Of a stretch of DNA of 64,000 nucleotides, positions 27,488-40,309 are shown in pieces. Made by a program: the position numbers and the translations under genes. Origin of the DNA: Coturnix japonica (Eukaryota; Chordata; Aves; Galliformes; Phasianidae); contig NC_029518.1 in assembly GCF_001577835.2 (NCBI RefSeq), positions 54,290,894-54,354,893 on the forward strand, in the 5' to 3' direction. How positions within the stretch are numbered: the stretch's first letter is position 1; the number at the start of each line of letters is the position of its first letter. Under the pieces are notes generated by a model. That model worked only from the letters and a program-made list of their open reading frames with translations, did no database searches and had not been told where the DNA came from.

Positions 27488-30400
27488 AATTTCTTCAGCT
27501 GATATGCAAGCACAAAGGCTGGAGAACAACAAACTGCACCAAGAGAGTGTCATGCTTGTCACTCCTTTGAGTTTATAATTCACCTCCTAGCCACCCTGAT
27601 GACTACAGGATGCAGTCTTTCACCACACACCTGTATATGTTTCAGCACATAGCATATGCTGCTCCATAACAACGTGGAAACCAAAGACTCTCCCATTTGC
27701 TTCACCACCCATTTTCACCACAATGTCATCATTCACACCACACATCCACAGAACAACATCTGCAGGCTGCAAACTCTTAGAGATGGGATAGAAGGAGCTC
27801 TCTGGATTTTATGCCAAAAGGTATCAGAGTTGCTACTATTAACCTTCAGCAGCTTCTCTGCATAAGTCTTGATGAGTGACAGGAAAGAGTTTGAAAAGTC
27901 AAATACTGCTTGCAGAGTACAAGAAAAGTGCTTTGTTCTTTAGTAGATAGTTTAAATATCATATGAAATAGTTTGAACGCTAACAAGTGACTCAGCACAG
28001 AAGTACTGTATTGAGCCACTGATGATAGTGAATTGTTCCTTACAACATCCCAAGTAAGAACTTAGGCAGATTCCAAGCAGTTTCTGATATCACCTGAGCT
28101 GACAGTAAAGCATCCCCACATCTTCCTCCAAAAGTAAAGGTGGTAGCAATGGTTCATAAAAATTCAAACTTCTTTTCTATCTTCTGCATCAGTTTTAGAG
28201 TATTTAAAAAGAAAACAAATGAGAAAATAAGACAGATGGCATGTGGGACAGAGAGGAGGGTAAAATAAAGATAAGCATAGCTGTAGAGAGAAAGTGCTGC
28301 TAGAAAAGATTCACATTTACTTGGAAAAATGGCGTAAGTTGCCTTTTCTTTAGACAAGGTTCCTCCCACTTTGAGTTCAAGGTCGTAGTAGCTCTCACTG
28401 TGAATTGCCACAGAACAAAGCTGTGATTTCTTGAGACACTCTTGAGACACTCAGATTTGGGGAAATGGCTTTCAGATACCTACAGAAACTCGGAAGGAAA
28501 GATCCCCAAATCAGTCAGAAAGAGTGAAGCTAGAGTAGGTTATCCATAGTCTGAAAATTAGTAGCTGTTAACAAAAAGACTTATAAATCCTGCTGCAGTG
28601 GAAAGAGAAAGAAACAAACACTCCTAATTTGACACTTTGAGCAAAAGATAAACACAGATCTTGCCTGAACAAACAGGTACAGTATCCTTGCTCAGCTCTG
28701 ACATTTTCTATTCCTGTAAACCTGGTTGAAATTACCATCACTTAAACATGATAGGCAGTCAGAGAGCCTAGATTTTAAGATGCCGAAAGAAGAAACAAGA
28801 CTTCCCCCCACAGCCAAAACCAACCAACCAATAACAAATTAAAGCATACTATGAGTAGCCGTGACAAAGTACACTTGGTTTTCAAACATGAGGCCTGATG
28901 CTCAATAACACGTTTTACAGGAGACAGAACAACTGAATGTAAGGAACAGCTTGATCTAGCTAATAAGGCTGCAGGACCTCAAGCAACGCGGAATCTGAGG
29001 CATGCAACTGAAAATTCAGCTCATGTTTTAAAAGTAAGATTAAGTAAAGATCAGAAAGGCCCCTAAAGATTACAAAGCTTTCAGTGGATACAATATTCAT
29101 CAAGCCTAAGCCAGTTTTCCTAGAAGAGAAAAAATTGCCATAAAATTGCAGCTTTGAGTACAGGCTCATCTTTAGGATGCTACGTGGTATCAAGTTGAAG
29201 TACTGATGCAAGTTCTCCAAGTTTAATTGGAGTTTAGTTTTGGGAGCAGCCCAGCTGTGAGAGCAAAGCACTGCACAAGCAGCAACTTGTATTTCCCAGT
29301 GCTTACTTCTAGCTTCTGTGCTGCGCCCCATGGTGGAGTCCTGACAGGCCATACAAAGCCTGTCCATGCATCCTCCTCCTGCCGTCAAAAGGAACAGAAA
29401 TTGCAAATTCAAAACAAAGGGCCCCAGGATTGCTGCACTAAACTGTGGACTTCAAAATGAATAAACAGTAGATGTCTTTTGGCTGCAGCTCACAGCTGCT
29501 TACACCTGCTTGATGTTTCCATGTGGCTTTCCACCCACAAATTGAAGGGTTTGAAAAGAAAAGGAAGAAAAATATTCCCATAACATGCTTGATGCGTCAA
29601 ACTAAAACAATGTGATTATAGTGGGAATATAATCCCCTCTGGTTTGCTTACAATTGTCTCAGGAATAAAGCTAGGGAGAAATGTCTCGGGAATAAGGAAG
29701 TCTGATCTAAAATAATAAGTCTAAAAACTCTATTCTCCTACCTTTATTTTCCTTCTTACCAAAGGAGGCCCCTTAGTGAGCCCTCTTGGTGCTGATTTCA
29801 CTCCTCAGCTGTAGTTACATTTCCTCTTTCAGGGAAAGTGATACCAGCCCACATGAAGGCCCTGAAGCAGCAGCGCAATCTCTGTGTCACACACACAGAC
29901 AGAGCAGACCTTGAGACTAAGTGCCCTCACAGCAGGGAGCAAGAAATGAGAAGCACAGAGGCCAGTACACACCCCCACCCTCAGCGCTGTACCAGCCAGC
30001 AGATGCTTCACCAAAACAAGAGCTGAGCCCGCAAAACCTCGGACGTGTACAGATTATTGATTGTGGGAAGGAAGAGATTTGTCACTCTGTCACTCCTTGC
30101 ACGGTCACAGCAGATTCACTCAAAGCAAAGGGGAAATTAGTCCCTTCATCCTCTATTTGCATCGTAATTATTTTCAGCAGAAATTTCCAGCTGCCTGAAG
30201 CAGCAGGTCCTTGCATCAGATCACGCTCCAGAGGATCGCACTAATTTCCACCTTTGACATGCTCACCCAGATGGGGTGGCTGCAGGGACCCCCTGCAGAT
30301 GCTGTACATATCTAGAGCATTTTATACAGTCTTATTAATAACCTTATAAAGAAATGTTATTCTCAAACACAAATCACTTTTCAATGAATCACTTAAAAGA

Positions 30401-31479
30401 ACAGACCTACACATAAGCTGTCCACTGAAGAGAGGTCAGACCCATAACCTAGCCAAGTATTTACAGCGGCAACCCCTGGCCAACCTCAGTCTTCTCTTTC
30501 AAAACCCTGGATACAAAAAGCAAAATAAAACAGTATTCCTACCCTGCCAGATAAGTACTTGTCCAATCAATTCTAAGTCATTTCATCTCCAAAGGGAATC
30601 ATTTATCATTTCAGCAATAGACGAGCAAATAAAAATCGGAACGTGGCCATTGACCCAGTGAAAACATAAGAGAACAGCCCACTGGGCAAAGGCAAGAGCT
30701 GTGACTCAGAGACCTGACTTTGCAACTTAGATAAGACTCATTTTTCAGAATACCTGATTATTATTTTTTTAATGGCATAATAAACAACAACAGTACTGAA
30801 TTTAACCCAAGTACAGAATTTCCATCAAACTAGAGAATTTGATTCATTAAAAAGAAAGAAGAAAGAAAAAAAGAAAAGTCATTGTAAAGTATGTTATGTC
30901 TGCAAGCAGTCCCAACAACTCCACTAAAGATCTTCACAGAACCCAAGTTACTTATGGGTTTTGATCCTTAAAATAGTTTGCTTATATTTACGAACATTAT
31001 CCTGAATAAGGACAACCTTGCAAGGACAACAGAGAATGCAGTCGCTTGACTTATGTATCTTTTACCTTGCCTTACATCTGTTGCTGATAATGTAGCTTCC
31101 ATTCAGAAACTATATAGGCACATACACTTTTCTTTCTATTTTCTATTGTGTTCTTCATTAATTTCCTGAAGTCTGAGTACGTACACACAAACTTACACAT
31201 AGGCACATCCAAAACCCAATATAAACATAATACAATTTCCACACTACGGAAATACTTGCTTATACAACAGCTTGGAAGAGCTCTCCAGTCTGCATTTTAA
31301 TCATCCAACTACAGGCACTTAGTCAGGAGCACAGCATCCTGCAGCAAGCCATAATCAATTAACGAGCACCTACCCGTCCTTCAAGTCCATTACTACGCAT
31401 TAGCACAAGACATGCACGATGATTTAATGGGCGAACGGTAACAGCGGCGTGTAAAGTAAACACGCGGTAGAAGGCTGCC

Positions 31480-32420
31480 GTGAGCATTCATCACCCGATT
31501 CCATCACCTGGAGGCCGCATCGGTCAGTACCACACACTGCCAGCAGCTCGCAGCTCAGCCCCAGGGCCGGGCACCAACGCGGATGCCGAGGGTGAGGTTA
31601 GCTGCGCACACACAGATGGACGGACGGACGGACGGACAACAGTCACCGCCGCACCTCCAGCCGTGCTTCCTAGTCACGGTCATCAGACACTGCAAGTTAA
31701 CAGGGAGAGCTCGGAACATTCCAGTAAATCACGCGAGGTCTAGGGAAAAAATCCGCTCGGAAGGCTGAAGGCCATCAGCAGAACGACTCGTTCCGCTCCG
31801 CTCCTCCAGCCGCCAAACTACGGGTCCGCAGAGCGAGCCCCGCAGGCAGCGTCGCTCAGCCCGGCGGGCACACGGCCACCGCAGCACCGCGAGCACGCAG
31901 CCCCCAGCCCGCAAAGCAACGAGACGCAGAGCGGAGGGCGGCGCAGCCCGGCTCCGGGCGACATCCGCACGGCAGCTGAGCGGCCGCCCCCGCTCCCTCC
32001 CGCCCCGCAGCACCGCCGGGCCCCGGCCCCCGCCCCGCGCCTCCTCCGCACGCCGGGCAGTGACCCCGCGGCTTAACGGCGGATGCGTCCCGACCTCCCT
32101 TCCCCGCGACCCAGCGCACCTGCAAGGAGGGCGAGCGGCGGCGGCATGGCGACCGCGGAGATAGCACCGCTCCCCGCTCGGCCGGAGCAGGACCAGCCCC
32201 ACCGCTCCCGAGCGGCCCGCCTGGGCTCGGCCTGGCCCGCGGCTCCGCCCCACCGCGCCGAGCCGCCCCCGGCCCGCCCCGGACCCGGGGGAGGGGGCGC
32301 GGTCGGCCCCGTGGGTGGTGCGGGGCTGAGTCCGGGTAGGGGTGCAAGGTGGGAATCGGGAGATGCTCAGGGCTCTCAGTGCCGCCAGCACCGTACGGGG
32401 AAAGGGTCTTCCTCGGCGTG
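31480..32420 (-). promoter_or_regulatory. NCOA7: CpG island, inferred NCOA7 promoter and 5' exon
   Basis: A dense CpG island with several GC boxes (CCGCCCC-type runs near 32,005, 32,030, 32,245 and 32,270). It lies upstream of the NCOA7 start-codon exon on the same strand and downstream of HEY2, as expected from the human gene order. A donor-like CAG|GTGCGC on the minus strand at 32,120/32,119 could end a non-coding first exon. A (CGGA)n run is at 31,617-31,637. Open frames of up to 220 codons are composition artefacts. Confidence 0.7.
31617..31637 (+). repeat. (GGAC)n microsatellite in NCOA7 CpG island
   Basis: About five tandem tetranucleotide units at the left part of the island. Confidence 0.9.
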
Positions 32421-33184
32421 ACGGAAAGGCTTTACCCCAGTTTAGTTATTTTTAAGGGTAATACTAAAGCACCGCTTTTGGAAAGCCAGGTTTGCAGATG
32501 CTTTTACACCCACTGGAAACTGAAATGTCTGTAAGCTTGCTGTTGTTTGCACATCCACCGCATGCAGGTTTCCCCACAAGCACTCCACAAACCCCCCAAA
32601 AACCCATCCAAGTTACCAGAAACTCTGCTCCTTTACCTTAGGTAGCTCTGGATAACCCTACCAGACCTTAATGGCAGCCTGAATGAGACCTCACTTTCTG
32701 TTCCCTCTTCTAGTCAGTAAGCAGCTGTGAAAGACAGGAACTCCAGGGGAAAGGCCTTCCACATCGCAGCACCACTAAATCCCAAAGTCTGCAAGACAGA
32801 GGTCCATAGACAGACAGATACCTGCAGAAACAGCAACGCAACTTAATGTAACACAGAATGTGTTTGTGTGCATGCAGATGGTAAAAGACCGTGAAACAAT
32901 AAAACAGCAATTGGTATGCAAGGACATCCAGATAAGAATCATTTTTCTTAGTAGTTACGTTGTTAGTCAACATCAAAGCTTGTTGGATTTAAAGGGAAGT
33001 AACTGGTATAGGCTTTTTTTCTTCTTTAAATAGTCTAACAACTGCTTAAAGATCCCTTTCAAAATCATCTGTGTTGATTATGGAGCTTATAAATAAAAGG
33101 GAAACCAACTTTTTACATGGTCTGGCAGTGACAGGACAAAGGGGGATTGTTTTAATTAAAAGAAGAGAGATCATTAAGACAGAG

Positions 33185-33379
33185 TGCCTAGGCCCTGACA
33201 CAGGTGCCCAGAGTGGCTGTGATGCCCCATCCCTGGAGATGCTCAAGGCCAGGTTGGATGTGGCCCTGAGCAGCCTGAGCTGCTGGGTGGTAGCCCTGCC
33301 CATGGCAGAAGTTGGGGCTGGATGGTCTTTTAGGTCCCTTCCAGCCTAAGCCATTCTGTGACTGTAGGATTCTATGATT
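33185..33379 (+). repeat. CR1 LINE 3' end
   Basis: It reads CCCATCCCTGGAGATGCTCA, GGTTGGATGTGGCCCTGAGC and TTAGGTCCCTTCCAGCC, and ends with ATTCTGTG and ATTCTATG octamers. A long open frame across it is a shadow. Confidence 0.92.
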
Positions 33380-33744
33380 TCAAGTATGAATGCAGCTCTC
33401 GTACGGATGTGCAGCCATCTCCCAGATGAATTTAAATGTCAGTGACACCCTATTCTAAGATGTAGGAGTTTACTCTCCATCAAGCACATCACCTGTTTGT
33501 CTTGTGCAGAAGACTCTACCAGGACAATGCATAGATTCCATATAGCAGACAAAGACACATTCCTCTTCAGAATTTACATAGCCCTGAGCATTTCAAACGA
33601 ACGTCTATTCTAGCTACTGGCATTGGAAAGAAATCAATCTAGCTCCAGTCACAGCAGCAGAATAAACACATTAAAGCTAGAACAGAAGCACAGCATAAGT
33701 TCTGGTTGCAGAACTGTGAGACTGCTTGGAATTGAAGCCTGTGT

Positions 33745-33826
33745 GACCTGGCGTAGGGAACATTCTTTGGCAGGGGGGTTGGACTCAATGATCTCTGGAG
33801 GTCCCTTCCAACCCCTGTGATGTTGT
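33745..33826 (+). repeat. CR1 LINE 3' end, short
   Basis: GGGGTTGGACTCAATGATCT then GGAGGTCCCTTCCAACCCC, with a degenerate octamer tail. Confidence 0.85.
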
Positions 33827-36690
33827 CTATGAAGCCATAGACAAGTATATAACATTGGAAGAAACTGTGGGGCTGGATCTAAAAATAAAATTTGTTTGGT
33901 TTGTTACTGAGTCTGGAAGCAAGAGATAGTGCCTATCTGCTACAGTCATGAACATGACATACAGAGGTAGGTACAGATACAGAGACACATCATCTTTGAA
34001 ATAAAACCTTTGAAACAAAACTTAGTTTTGATCTCTATATAGCACAGGCAATAGAAACAGTCTGAATAGTCTGCTCTTTCCTGGGCCAATACATTCCTAT
34101 GGAAAATATTTTAAATGCAAATGATTTAACATTGTTTAAATCACAGTCTTTGTGATATTAACGCTTAGAATATCTTCAGCAGGCATTCACATCTGTTACT
34201 GATTTCAGGATCAGACAAGCTTGTTTTATCACTGATCGCACTGTACTGAAGGAGATAAAAATGCAAGTTTGATTTTTAGTCACTTTCAAATCATCAGTTT
34301 TTACTCTTGAAAAAAAAAGATTTCTTACTCAAACTCACATGCATAATAGCATATGGTAGAACAGACTTCAGATACTTAAGTACAATATTTGAACAGAGTT
34401 TGATCTCCCGCTGAATATCCACTGCAGTGTATATTAATAGAACTGCATACATGGCAGAGAACAAAATTGTCAGAGATACTGATGGTGAATTTCTGGCCTG
34501 CACTCAGATCAGCTTCCACAAAGAAGAAATCAATTGCTCAGATATGGCTCACATCACTTTTCCCCCAAACATCTGCATCTGTTGCCTTACTGCCCATTTA
34601 TTTAAGGATGGTAACACTCAATAAAGAATTACTAAAGAATATCCTAACAGTCCAGTTGTGAAAAGGTATAAACATGAGATGGATGTTTTCTATTCCTACT
34701 AGCAGTCACTCTGTTGTTGAGTGTTCCCCCCCAAGAATTTTTACAACTTTTTCCACTACAAAACAGTCATAAAATAGCTTTGATACAGACAGACTTCTTC
34801 CTAACTGAGTCTCTGCTTGATCCTACCATGCACCAGGGGCTGACTTCCCTTACAACACATCACTATTTTTAGCCTGGTTTCTGCAGTTTAGGCCAAGAGG
34901 AGTTTTGCGGATCTTCCTGTCTGAATTTGAATGAATTGTGTAGATCTAAATCAATTTAGCAGGTCGGGATATGGAAAATTTCTACACATTTCCCAAAAAT
35001 GAGACAGAGAGCAGAGCTTAAAAAAATTTGCAAGAACTGCTCCCCTCATAACTGATATTGTCCTCCAGTTACTACTGCCAAGTGGATTAAACTAGAAGGT
35101 GCTTCCAAAAGGCTCTGCAGAGGAGACTGAGAAAAGGATTTACTTAGATACAGAGGGAGATAAGAACAAAACTGTATTTCTCTCAAATAAGGTTTTTTGC
35201 TGAGCTCAGTGGACAGTTGATGAAGCACCCACTGCCATGCCTTAGCCCAGACCCCAATATCATATTTTAACAGAGGCAAGAGGAAAAGCTGACCTTGGTA
35301 TCCCTGGATCAAATGCAGTGTCAGGGGAGGAATGGAAGAACAAGGGAAGCAGTAGTAGAACTTGCAAGATTATTTATAACAGTATTGCTGGTGAGTTTCT
35401 CCCCTATTTTTCCTCAGAATCTTTACAGTGCTTTCTATAAACAATAAATAACTGGTTTACAAAGTATGAAAACATGACGATGCAAATTCTCTCATACTGC
35501 CCCCTAGCATTACTGAAATTAAACTACAAGAGGACAGGGCAATTCGCCTTCCTTACTCCAATGATCTTGGAGCTAGGAGTATCAGAACTGCTGTAAGAAC
35601 TGGGAAACATCTTTCAAGACTTCCTTTAGATTCGTTCCATCAAACACTGCCACGAAGAAAGCAGCTTTAAGAAATCTAAACTGCAACTTCTCTCCCCCAA
35701 GAACATGATTATAATCTAACAGTTAGGCAATCCTTCTGACTATACATGGATATTAAACATAAAAACGCATCAGTCTGTGCAGAATCTTTTCCTTCCCTTT
35801 CATTTTCACCTCCCCAACACTGGGATGATGCACATTTTAAACCAGGCTAATTTAAATAAGAAAAGCTGATGCCAAGACTTTCCAGCTCAAATAAACAGCT
35901 GGGGAAAGAGAGAAGTGATAAATGCACATATTGCATGTAATTATAAATAATGATTACAGTGTCTGCTCAGATACAGGACTTCACCTACTACCGGATTGGG
36001 TACTCTAGGTACTAAAGACAATTTGTACTTACCATTATGTAGCGGAAACATAACCAAATAAAAGACTTGAGTAAATTAACAGATTGCTTTGATGTTATTC
36101 TTACTCATTTTTATGCAGCAAACCTGCTGTCACACATTAATTAACCTGGCAAATGAAAGTAATAATAATGTAATATATTCATATGGAACAGACAAGTTAA
36201 TTGTGTGCTGCTTTAGAGCTTGCAGCTAAAGTGAGTGCTTTGATTTTTTAGGTTCCAGAATTCAGCTTTAATTACTCATCTCTGAAAGCTGGGGTGTGGT
36301 ACCCCTGACACTGAGTGCTATTCACTTGGCCTAACCGACAAAGAGCTATCCCGCCACATCAGGTGACAAGGAGCACCAGCCTGTGACATCCCTCCTCCCC
36401 TGTTGCTCTCAGATGATTATTCCTCTCCAGCTGGTATCACGGGATGCAGGCACAGCTGCAGCTACGTCCCCACAAGCAGGAGGAAGAACTGCTGACAACT
36501 GCACGGAGGGGTTTCTCTGTCGGACGCAGGAATCCAGAGAAGAGGTGTAATCTTTTGTCAGGGCACATGACTTGCAGGGAAGTGAAAGCCTTTCCTAAAA
36601 ACAACTAGAAAACATCTGACTCCCAGTGCCACTTTCCTGGAGGTCGTGGAGTCTGCCCCCTGCTGCTGCTGCCTGGATTCACACATAGGA

Positions 36691-36714
36691 AAATAAATAA
36701 ATAAATAAATAAAT
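36691..36714 (+). repeat. (AATA)n microsatellite
   Basis: About six AATA units. Confidence 0.9.
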
Positions 36715-37807
36715 CAGCAAAGCTTTTCCAGTACATACATTTTTCACTACCTTTACAGCTGCACTCAAGGACTCTTTCACCAAAACTTAGCCATAAACTT
36801 AATCATATTAGTTCGTGGACCTATTCTAGTTTTGAAGGAGCTGCCTTTGCTGCTAGCATCATAGACACAGCAGCACAGAACTCAGCTGCCCTCCAAAAGC
36901 CAGTTTTGGGGTGACAGTAAGCATTAGAGATGGGGGAGCCTTGCTGCTAACTGTGATGTCACAGAGTTGTTTAAGCACACAAACACACTTGAACCAGCAG
37001 CTGGGCTGGTACAGAACTTTCCTTATCTTAAGTTGATGCTCCATGCAGACTCTTGGGTCAAAATAACCACTATATTTACACTGGCTCAAACTGGTAGGAC
37101 ACCAGGTCCCACATGGCCTTTCTCTTCAACAAGGGGCACTGGTGACCTGCTGGGACCAGGTGATTTTCACCTGACCACGTTCCCATCTTTGCAAAGTTCT
37201 CAGGCCATGGTGGCTCCTCAGCCTGGGGTACTCCCTATCCAGCAGCCCTCAGCTTTGGTCCTTCAAGAAGAAAATGCCTTGGCCTTACCAAAGAAGAGGT
37301 TATTGACCTACATGTGTGAACTGAAAATCTTGTAGGGTATAAGATAACTGACTGTATCCAGCAGGGCCTGATTCTTACTTTACAGTTTAATAAACTGACT
37401 GCATCACTGTGCCCTGAAATCAATCAGTCTGGACAAAAGCAAGCTCCATTTCAATCCAAATAAGCATTTTGTTCAAGCCTGCTAACTGTGAAAGGCTCTG
37501 GCTGAAAGGAGCCATCAGCTCAGACGAGAGAGTGGTAAGGCTGAAACCAAACACCTTGAGCTCCTGAGCCCTGAGAAAAAAGGAGTCCTTTACATTTGCT
37601 TTCTGACTCTGAAGCTGATTAAGATAAGCTAAGGCATATTTGCAGAGTCCACAATCTTAAATCTGAAGCATATCTATCTTAATGTGGAAAAGGTTTACTC
37701 TATAACAAATTTCAGTGACGGAAGGTTTGAGAACCAGCCATTCGTTTCTATAGAGTAAACCCTCTTACATTATGGATACTGCTTCCACAGGGAAAAAATT
37801 TTACTAG

Positions 37808-37996
37808 TCATAGAGTCATCTGAGTTGGAAGGGACCCTTAAAAGCCATTTAGTTAATTGCAAGGCAGTTGGACAGGGATACCTACAGCTACATCAGGGTG
37901 CTCAGTACCCTGTCCAGCCTGACTTTGAATGTATCCTGGGATGGGGCATCCACCCCCACTCTCGACTGTACTGCTGCCTGCAGATCTGCTTTGCTT
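37808..37996 (-). repeat. CR1 LINE fragment (reverse)
   Basis: On the plus strand it begins TCATAGAGTCATCTGAGTTG then GGAAGGGACCC, and continues with GGGGCATCCACCCC, typical of reverse CR1 tails. An open frame across it is a shadow. Confidence 0.85.
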
Positions 37997-38499
37997 GTGA
38001 AACAACGGTGCCAGAGTGAAAAGCACTTACACAGATATGGTCTGTAGCTTCAGAAATCATGGATCCCTACCTGCCAACACAGAACAGAGAACTGTCCACC
38101 TGGTTCCCATTTTGGAGCTGCAGGTTTCACTCAGTGTGCCTCTGGATCGGCATTTTCCTACGGACCAGACACCAGGGAACATTCTGCTCCCTCGAGTTTC
38201 TTTCAGAACACACGATGCAGCTGGAACCTCCTCTCTCCCAGGCAACTCGTCCTCAGTCTATGTTCCTGGCACTTCGCTGACAAGGCCTTCTCTCCTCTTT
38301 TAAGGACATAAATATTCATGCAACGTTTTCCTCTGGACAGAAGAAACCCATCCATCAGGCACCAGCCTGCTGCCACTGGGGGAATACTGTACACGCAGCA
38401 GACGGCACAGCACAAAGTGCTTTAAAGGCTCTCATCCCAGGTGCCAGCGGCCCAGCTCCTCTACCCAGCTTGAAGGCTTGCACTGCTTGGGGTCCCTTC

Positions 38500-38760
38500 T
38501 CTTCGGAAGGAGCCCCCTAGAATGAGAAAGCCCGGCTCCTTCCACCCGCAGCCGCTGGCGGTCGCTCGGGCTGCCAACCAGCTCGCCTAGGGCGAGGGCC
38601 CGTCACAGCACTCGACTCGGGGCCAAGCGAGTTCCGCTTCTCTCCCCGCCGCTCCCCTTCCATGGGTTGGAATGGAAGGTTCCTTCCGCACGCTCGCCTG
38701 CCTCCGAAGCGTGGTACTGTCCGGAAGAAGGAGAACAAAAGGAAAATACAACAGGGTAAT
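38500..38760 (-). promoter_or_regulatory. CpG-rich patch beside the tRNA; possible upstream NCOA7 promoter
   Basis: A short GC- and CpG-rich block stands out of the AT-rich surroundings, ending about 55-100 bases left of the tRNA. It is upstream of the NCOA7 main CpG island in the direction of NCOA7 transcription. On the minus strand a donor-like CTGG|GTAGAG lies near 38,460. It may be a second first exon of NCOA7, or simply CpG-rich DNA around an active tRNA gene. Confidence 0.4.
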
Positions 38761-38814
38761 GACGTGGCGAGCTGATAAGGTCTTGATAAACAAATTACAA
38801 ATGCTGTACGTAGA

Positions 38815-38886
38815 TCCCTGGTGGTCTAGTGGTTAGGATTCGGCGCTCTCACCGCCGCGGCCCGGGTTCGATTCCCGGTCAGGGAA
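38815..38886 (+). tRNA. tRNA-Glu (anticodon CTC)
   Basis: The 72-base gene folds as a standard cloverleaf: acceptor stem TCCCTGG with CCAGGGA, D arm with GTCTAGTGGTTAGGAT, anticodon stem CGGCG/CGCCG with loop CTCTCAC, and T arm with GGGTTCGATTCCC. The anticodon CTC is at 38,848-38,850. A and B boxes are intact and no CCA is encoded, as expected for a nuclear eukaryotic gene. It appears identical to the common vertebrate tRNA-Glu(CTC). It sits between HEY2 and NCOA7 on the strand opposite to both. Confidence 0.98.
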
Positions 38887-38891
38887 GTTAC

Positions 38892-38896
38892 TTTTT
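38892..38896 (+). terminator. RNA polymerase III terminator of tRNA-Glu
   Basis: A run of five T residues begins six bases after the tRNA 3' end, followed by more T-rich sequence. This is the usual Pol III stop signal. Confidence 0.85.
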
Positions 38897-40203
38897 CTCT
38901 CTTTTCTACTTCTTTTTTGGGATATTTTTCTTTTTAAAATTCTCTTTGTTCCTCCTCTTTACTTTTATAGCCCAACGAGCATCCGGGATGGTCTCTGTGC
39001 CGAGCCTAAGGTGCTGGTGCTCCTGCTCAGGGGGAAGTTTCAAGAACGTTTGAAATCTGCAGGACTCAAGCAAGAGGGAGGTATGTGAATTCTTATCCTG
39101 TGCACGGTACCTGCAGGCAGGTGAGGCATCTGCCTGGATGCACCACCCTCACAGAAACGTCTCTGCAATATAATACCGTATTTCCCCCTGCAGGCCCCAT
39201 AGCAGCCAGGTGAACGACACCTGCCAGGCAGGCAGCATGATTGGTCAGTGTGTAAAAATTACCTCCCCCCCTTTTTTTTTTGACTGCTCCGACAAGTTCC
39301 CACATCTTCCTCCCCAGATGAGCAGTCATTTGGTGCCACGACAGGCAATGAGGACCCAGCTGAAACATGATGTGCTGGTTGCCGTGGCAGACCTCATCGC
39401 TCACAGCCTTCTGGAGCATCCTATGGAGAAGGTTCAACCCCCAGCTGTCTGCCAGAAGGAAGAGGGCTGCAGTTCTCCCTGGGGCCTGAGGAGCAGGCTG
39501 CGATTTAGGGGCTGAGGGAGGACCCCTTCATTCATATTGGAGTGGTGCCTGCCAGCACATAAGACAGGAAATACCTGTAATAAATGAATACTATGAAGTG
39601 TTAGCATGACTGACAGGATCCTCCCCACTGCCAGGAGTACGCCACAAGGCTTGCATCACCCATGGCTAACTCCTTCAGGCTGTACTGTGTGCTGGAAGAC
39701 TTTGGTGTGAAGGCACAACTGGATACAATACCTTCTTTTGCCTTTGCCTGGGTGTGCCAGATGGGTGCTGTGCACTGAGCCACTCTCCACTACAGATGAG
39801 AGTGTTTCATGAGAAGCCAGAGGTCCTCCATTTTGTTGTTCTTATTGTTTATTTGTCTTTAATGATAAAGGAACTTCCAAGGAGTGCAAAGGGAGAGGCC
39901 TTCCTATGCTTTAAGACAAAGCATAAATTCAGTTTTTGTAGAGATATCTTTGCATACTTTTAGCACCACAAGCCCAGCTTTAAAGTCATCTGAGAAAGGC
40001 TAATCATATGCAAGATTTCAGAAACTTTGGAAAAAAAGTCCCACAAAACAGCTCATGCGGGTTGTAATATTGTACTAGGAATGGAAGCGCTACCATTCCA
40101 AAGCTTTTTCAGTCCAGTGCCAGACCTGAAATTTGCCACTGAAGCTCAGATAAGAAAAACCCACTTTGCAGTGAGCGTAAAACAATCCATGCACAAGTGT
40201 ATG

Positions 40204-40284
40204 GTGGAAATAATACAAGTATGGTATTTGTACAGTGGAAATAATACAAGTATGGTATTGTATGGTTGGAATAGTACAAACATA
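40204..40284 (+). repeat. Minisatellite, about 31-bp unit, three copies
   Basis: Units starting at 40,204 and 40,235 share the same 25 bases beginning GTGGAAATAATACAAG. A third, diverged unit starts near 40,265 (GTTGGAATAGTACAAACA). Confidence 0.9.
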
Positions 40285-40309
40285 GATGGAAATGAATAGC
40301 TAGAGAGTA

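Larger units (their letters stand above)
15978..31479 (-). other. NCOA7: NCOA7 5' intron region
   Basis: About 15.5 kb between the CpG island and the start-codon exon. It contains several CR1 fragments, one LTR-like candidate near 22.1-22.5 kb, and A/T runs. No coding exon was recognised. Small non-coding NCOA7 exons could be hidden here. Confidence 0.65.
32421..38499. other. Sequence between the main NCOA7 CpG island and the tRNA-side CpG patch
   Basis: No coding exon is recognised. It contains three CR1 fragments, an (AATA)n microsatellite at 36,691-36,714, and an AT-rich block at 35.9-36.25 kb with homeodomain-type motifs. If the 38.5 kb patch is an NCOA7 promoter, this stretch is its first intron. 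Confidence 0.6.

Noticed and set aside
31729-32421. Open frames of 220, 163 and 112 codons in the NCOA7 CpG island
   Set aside because: Composition artefacts: low complexity, no recognisable motif, and mutually overlapping on both strands. The NCOA7 start codon is at 15,895.
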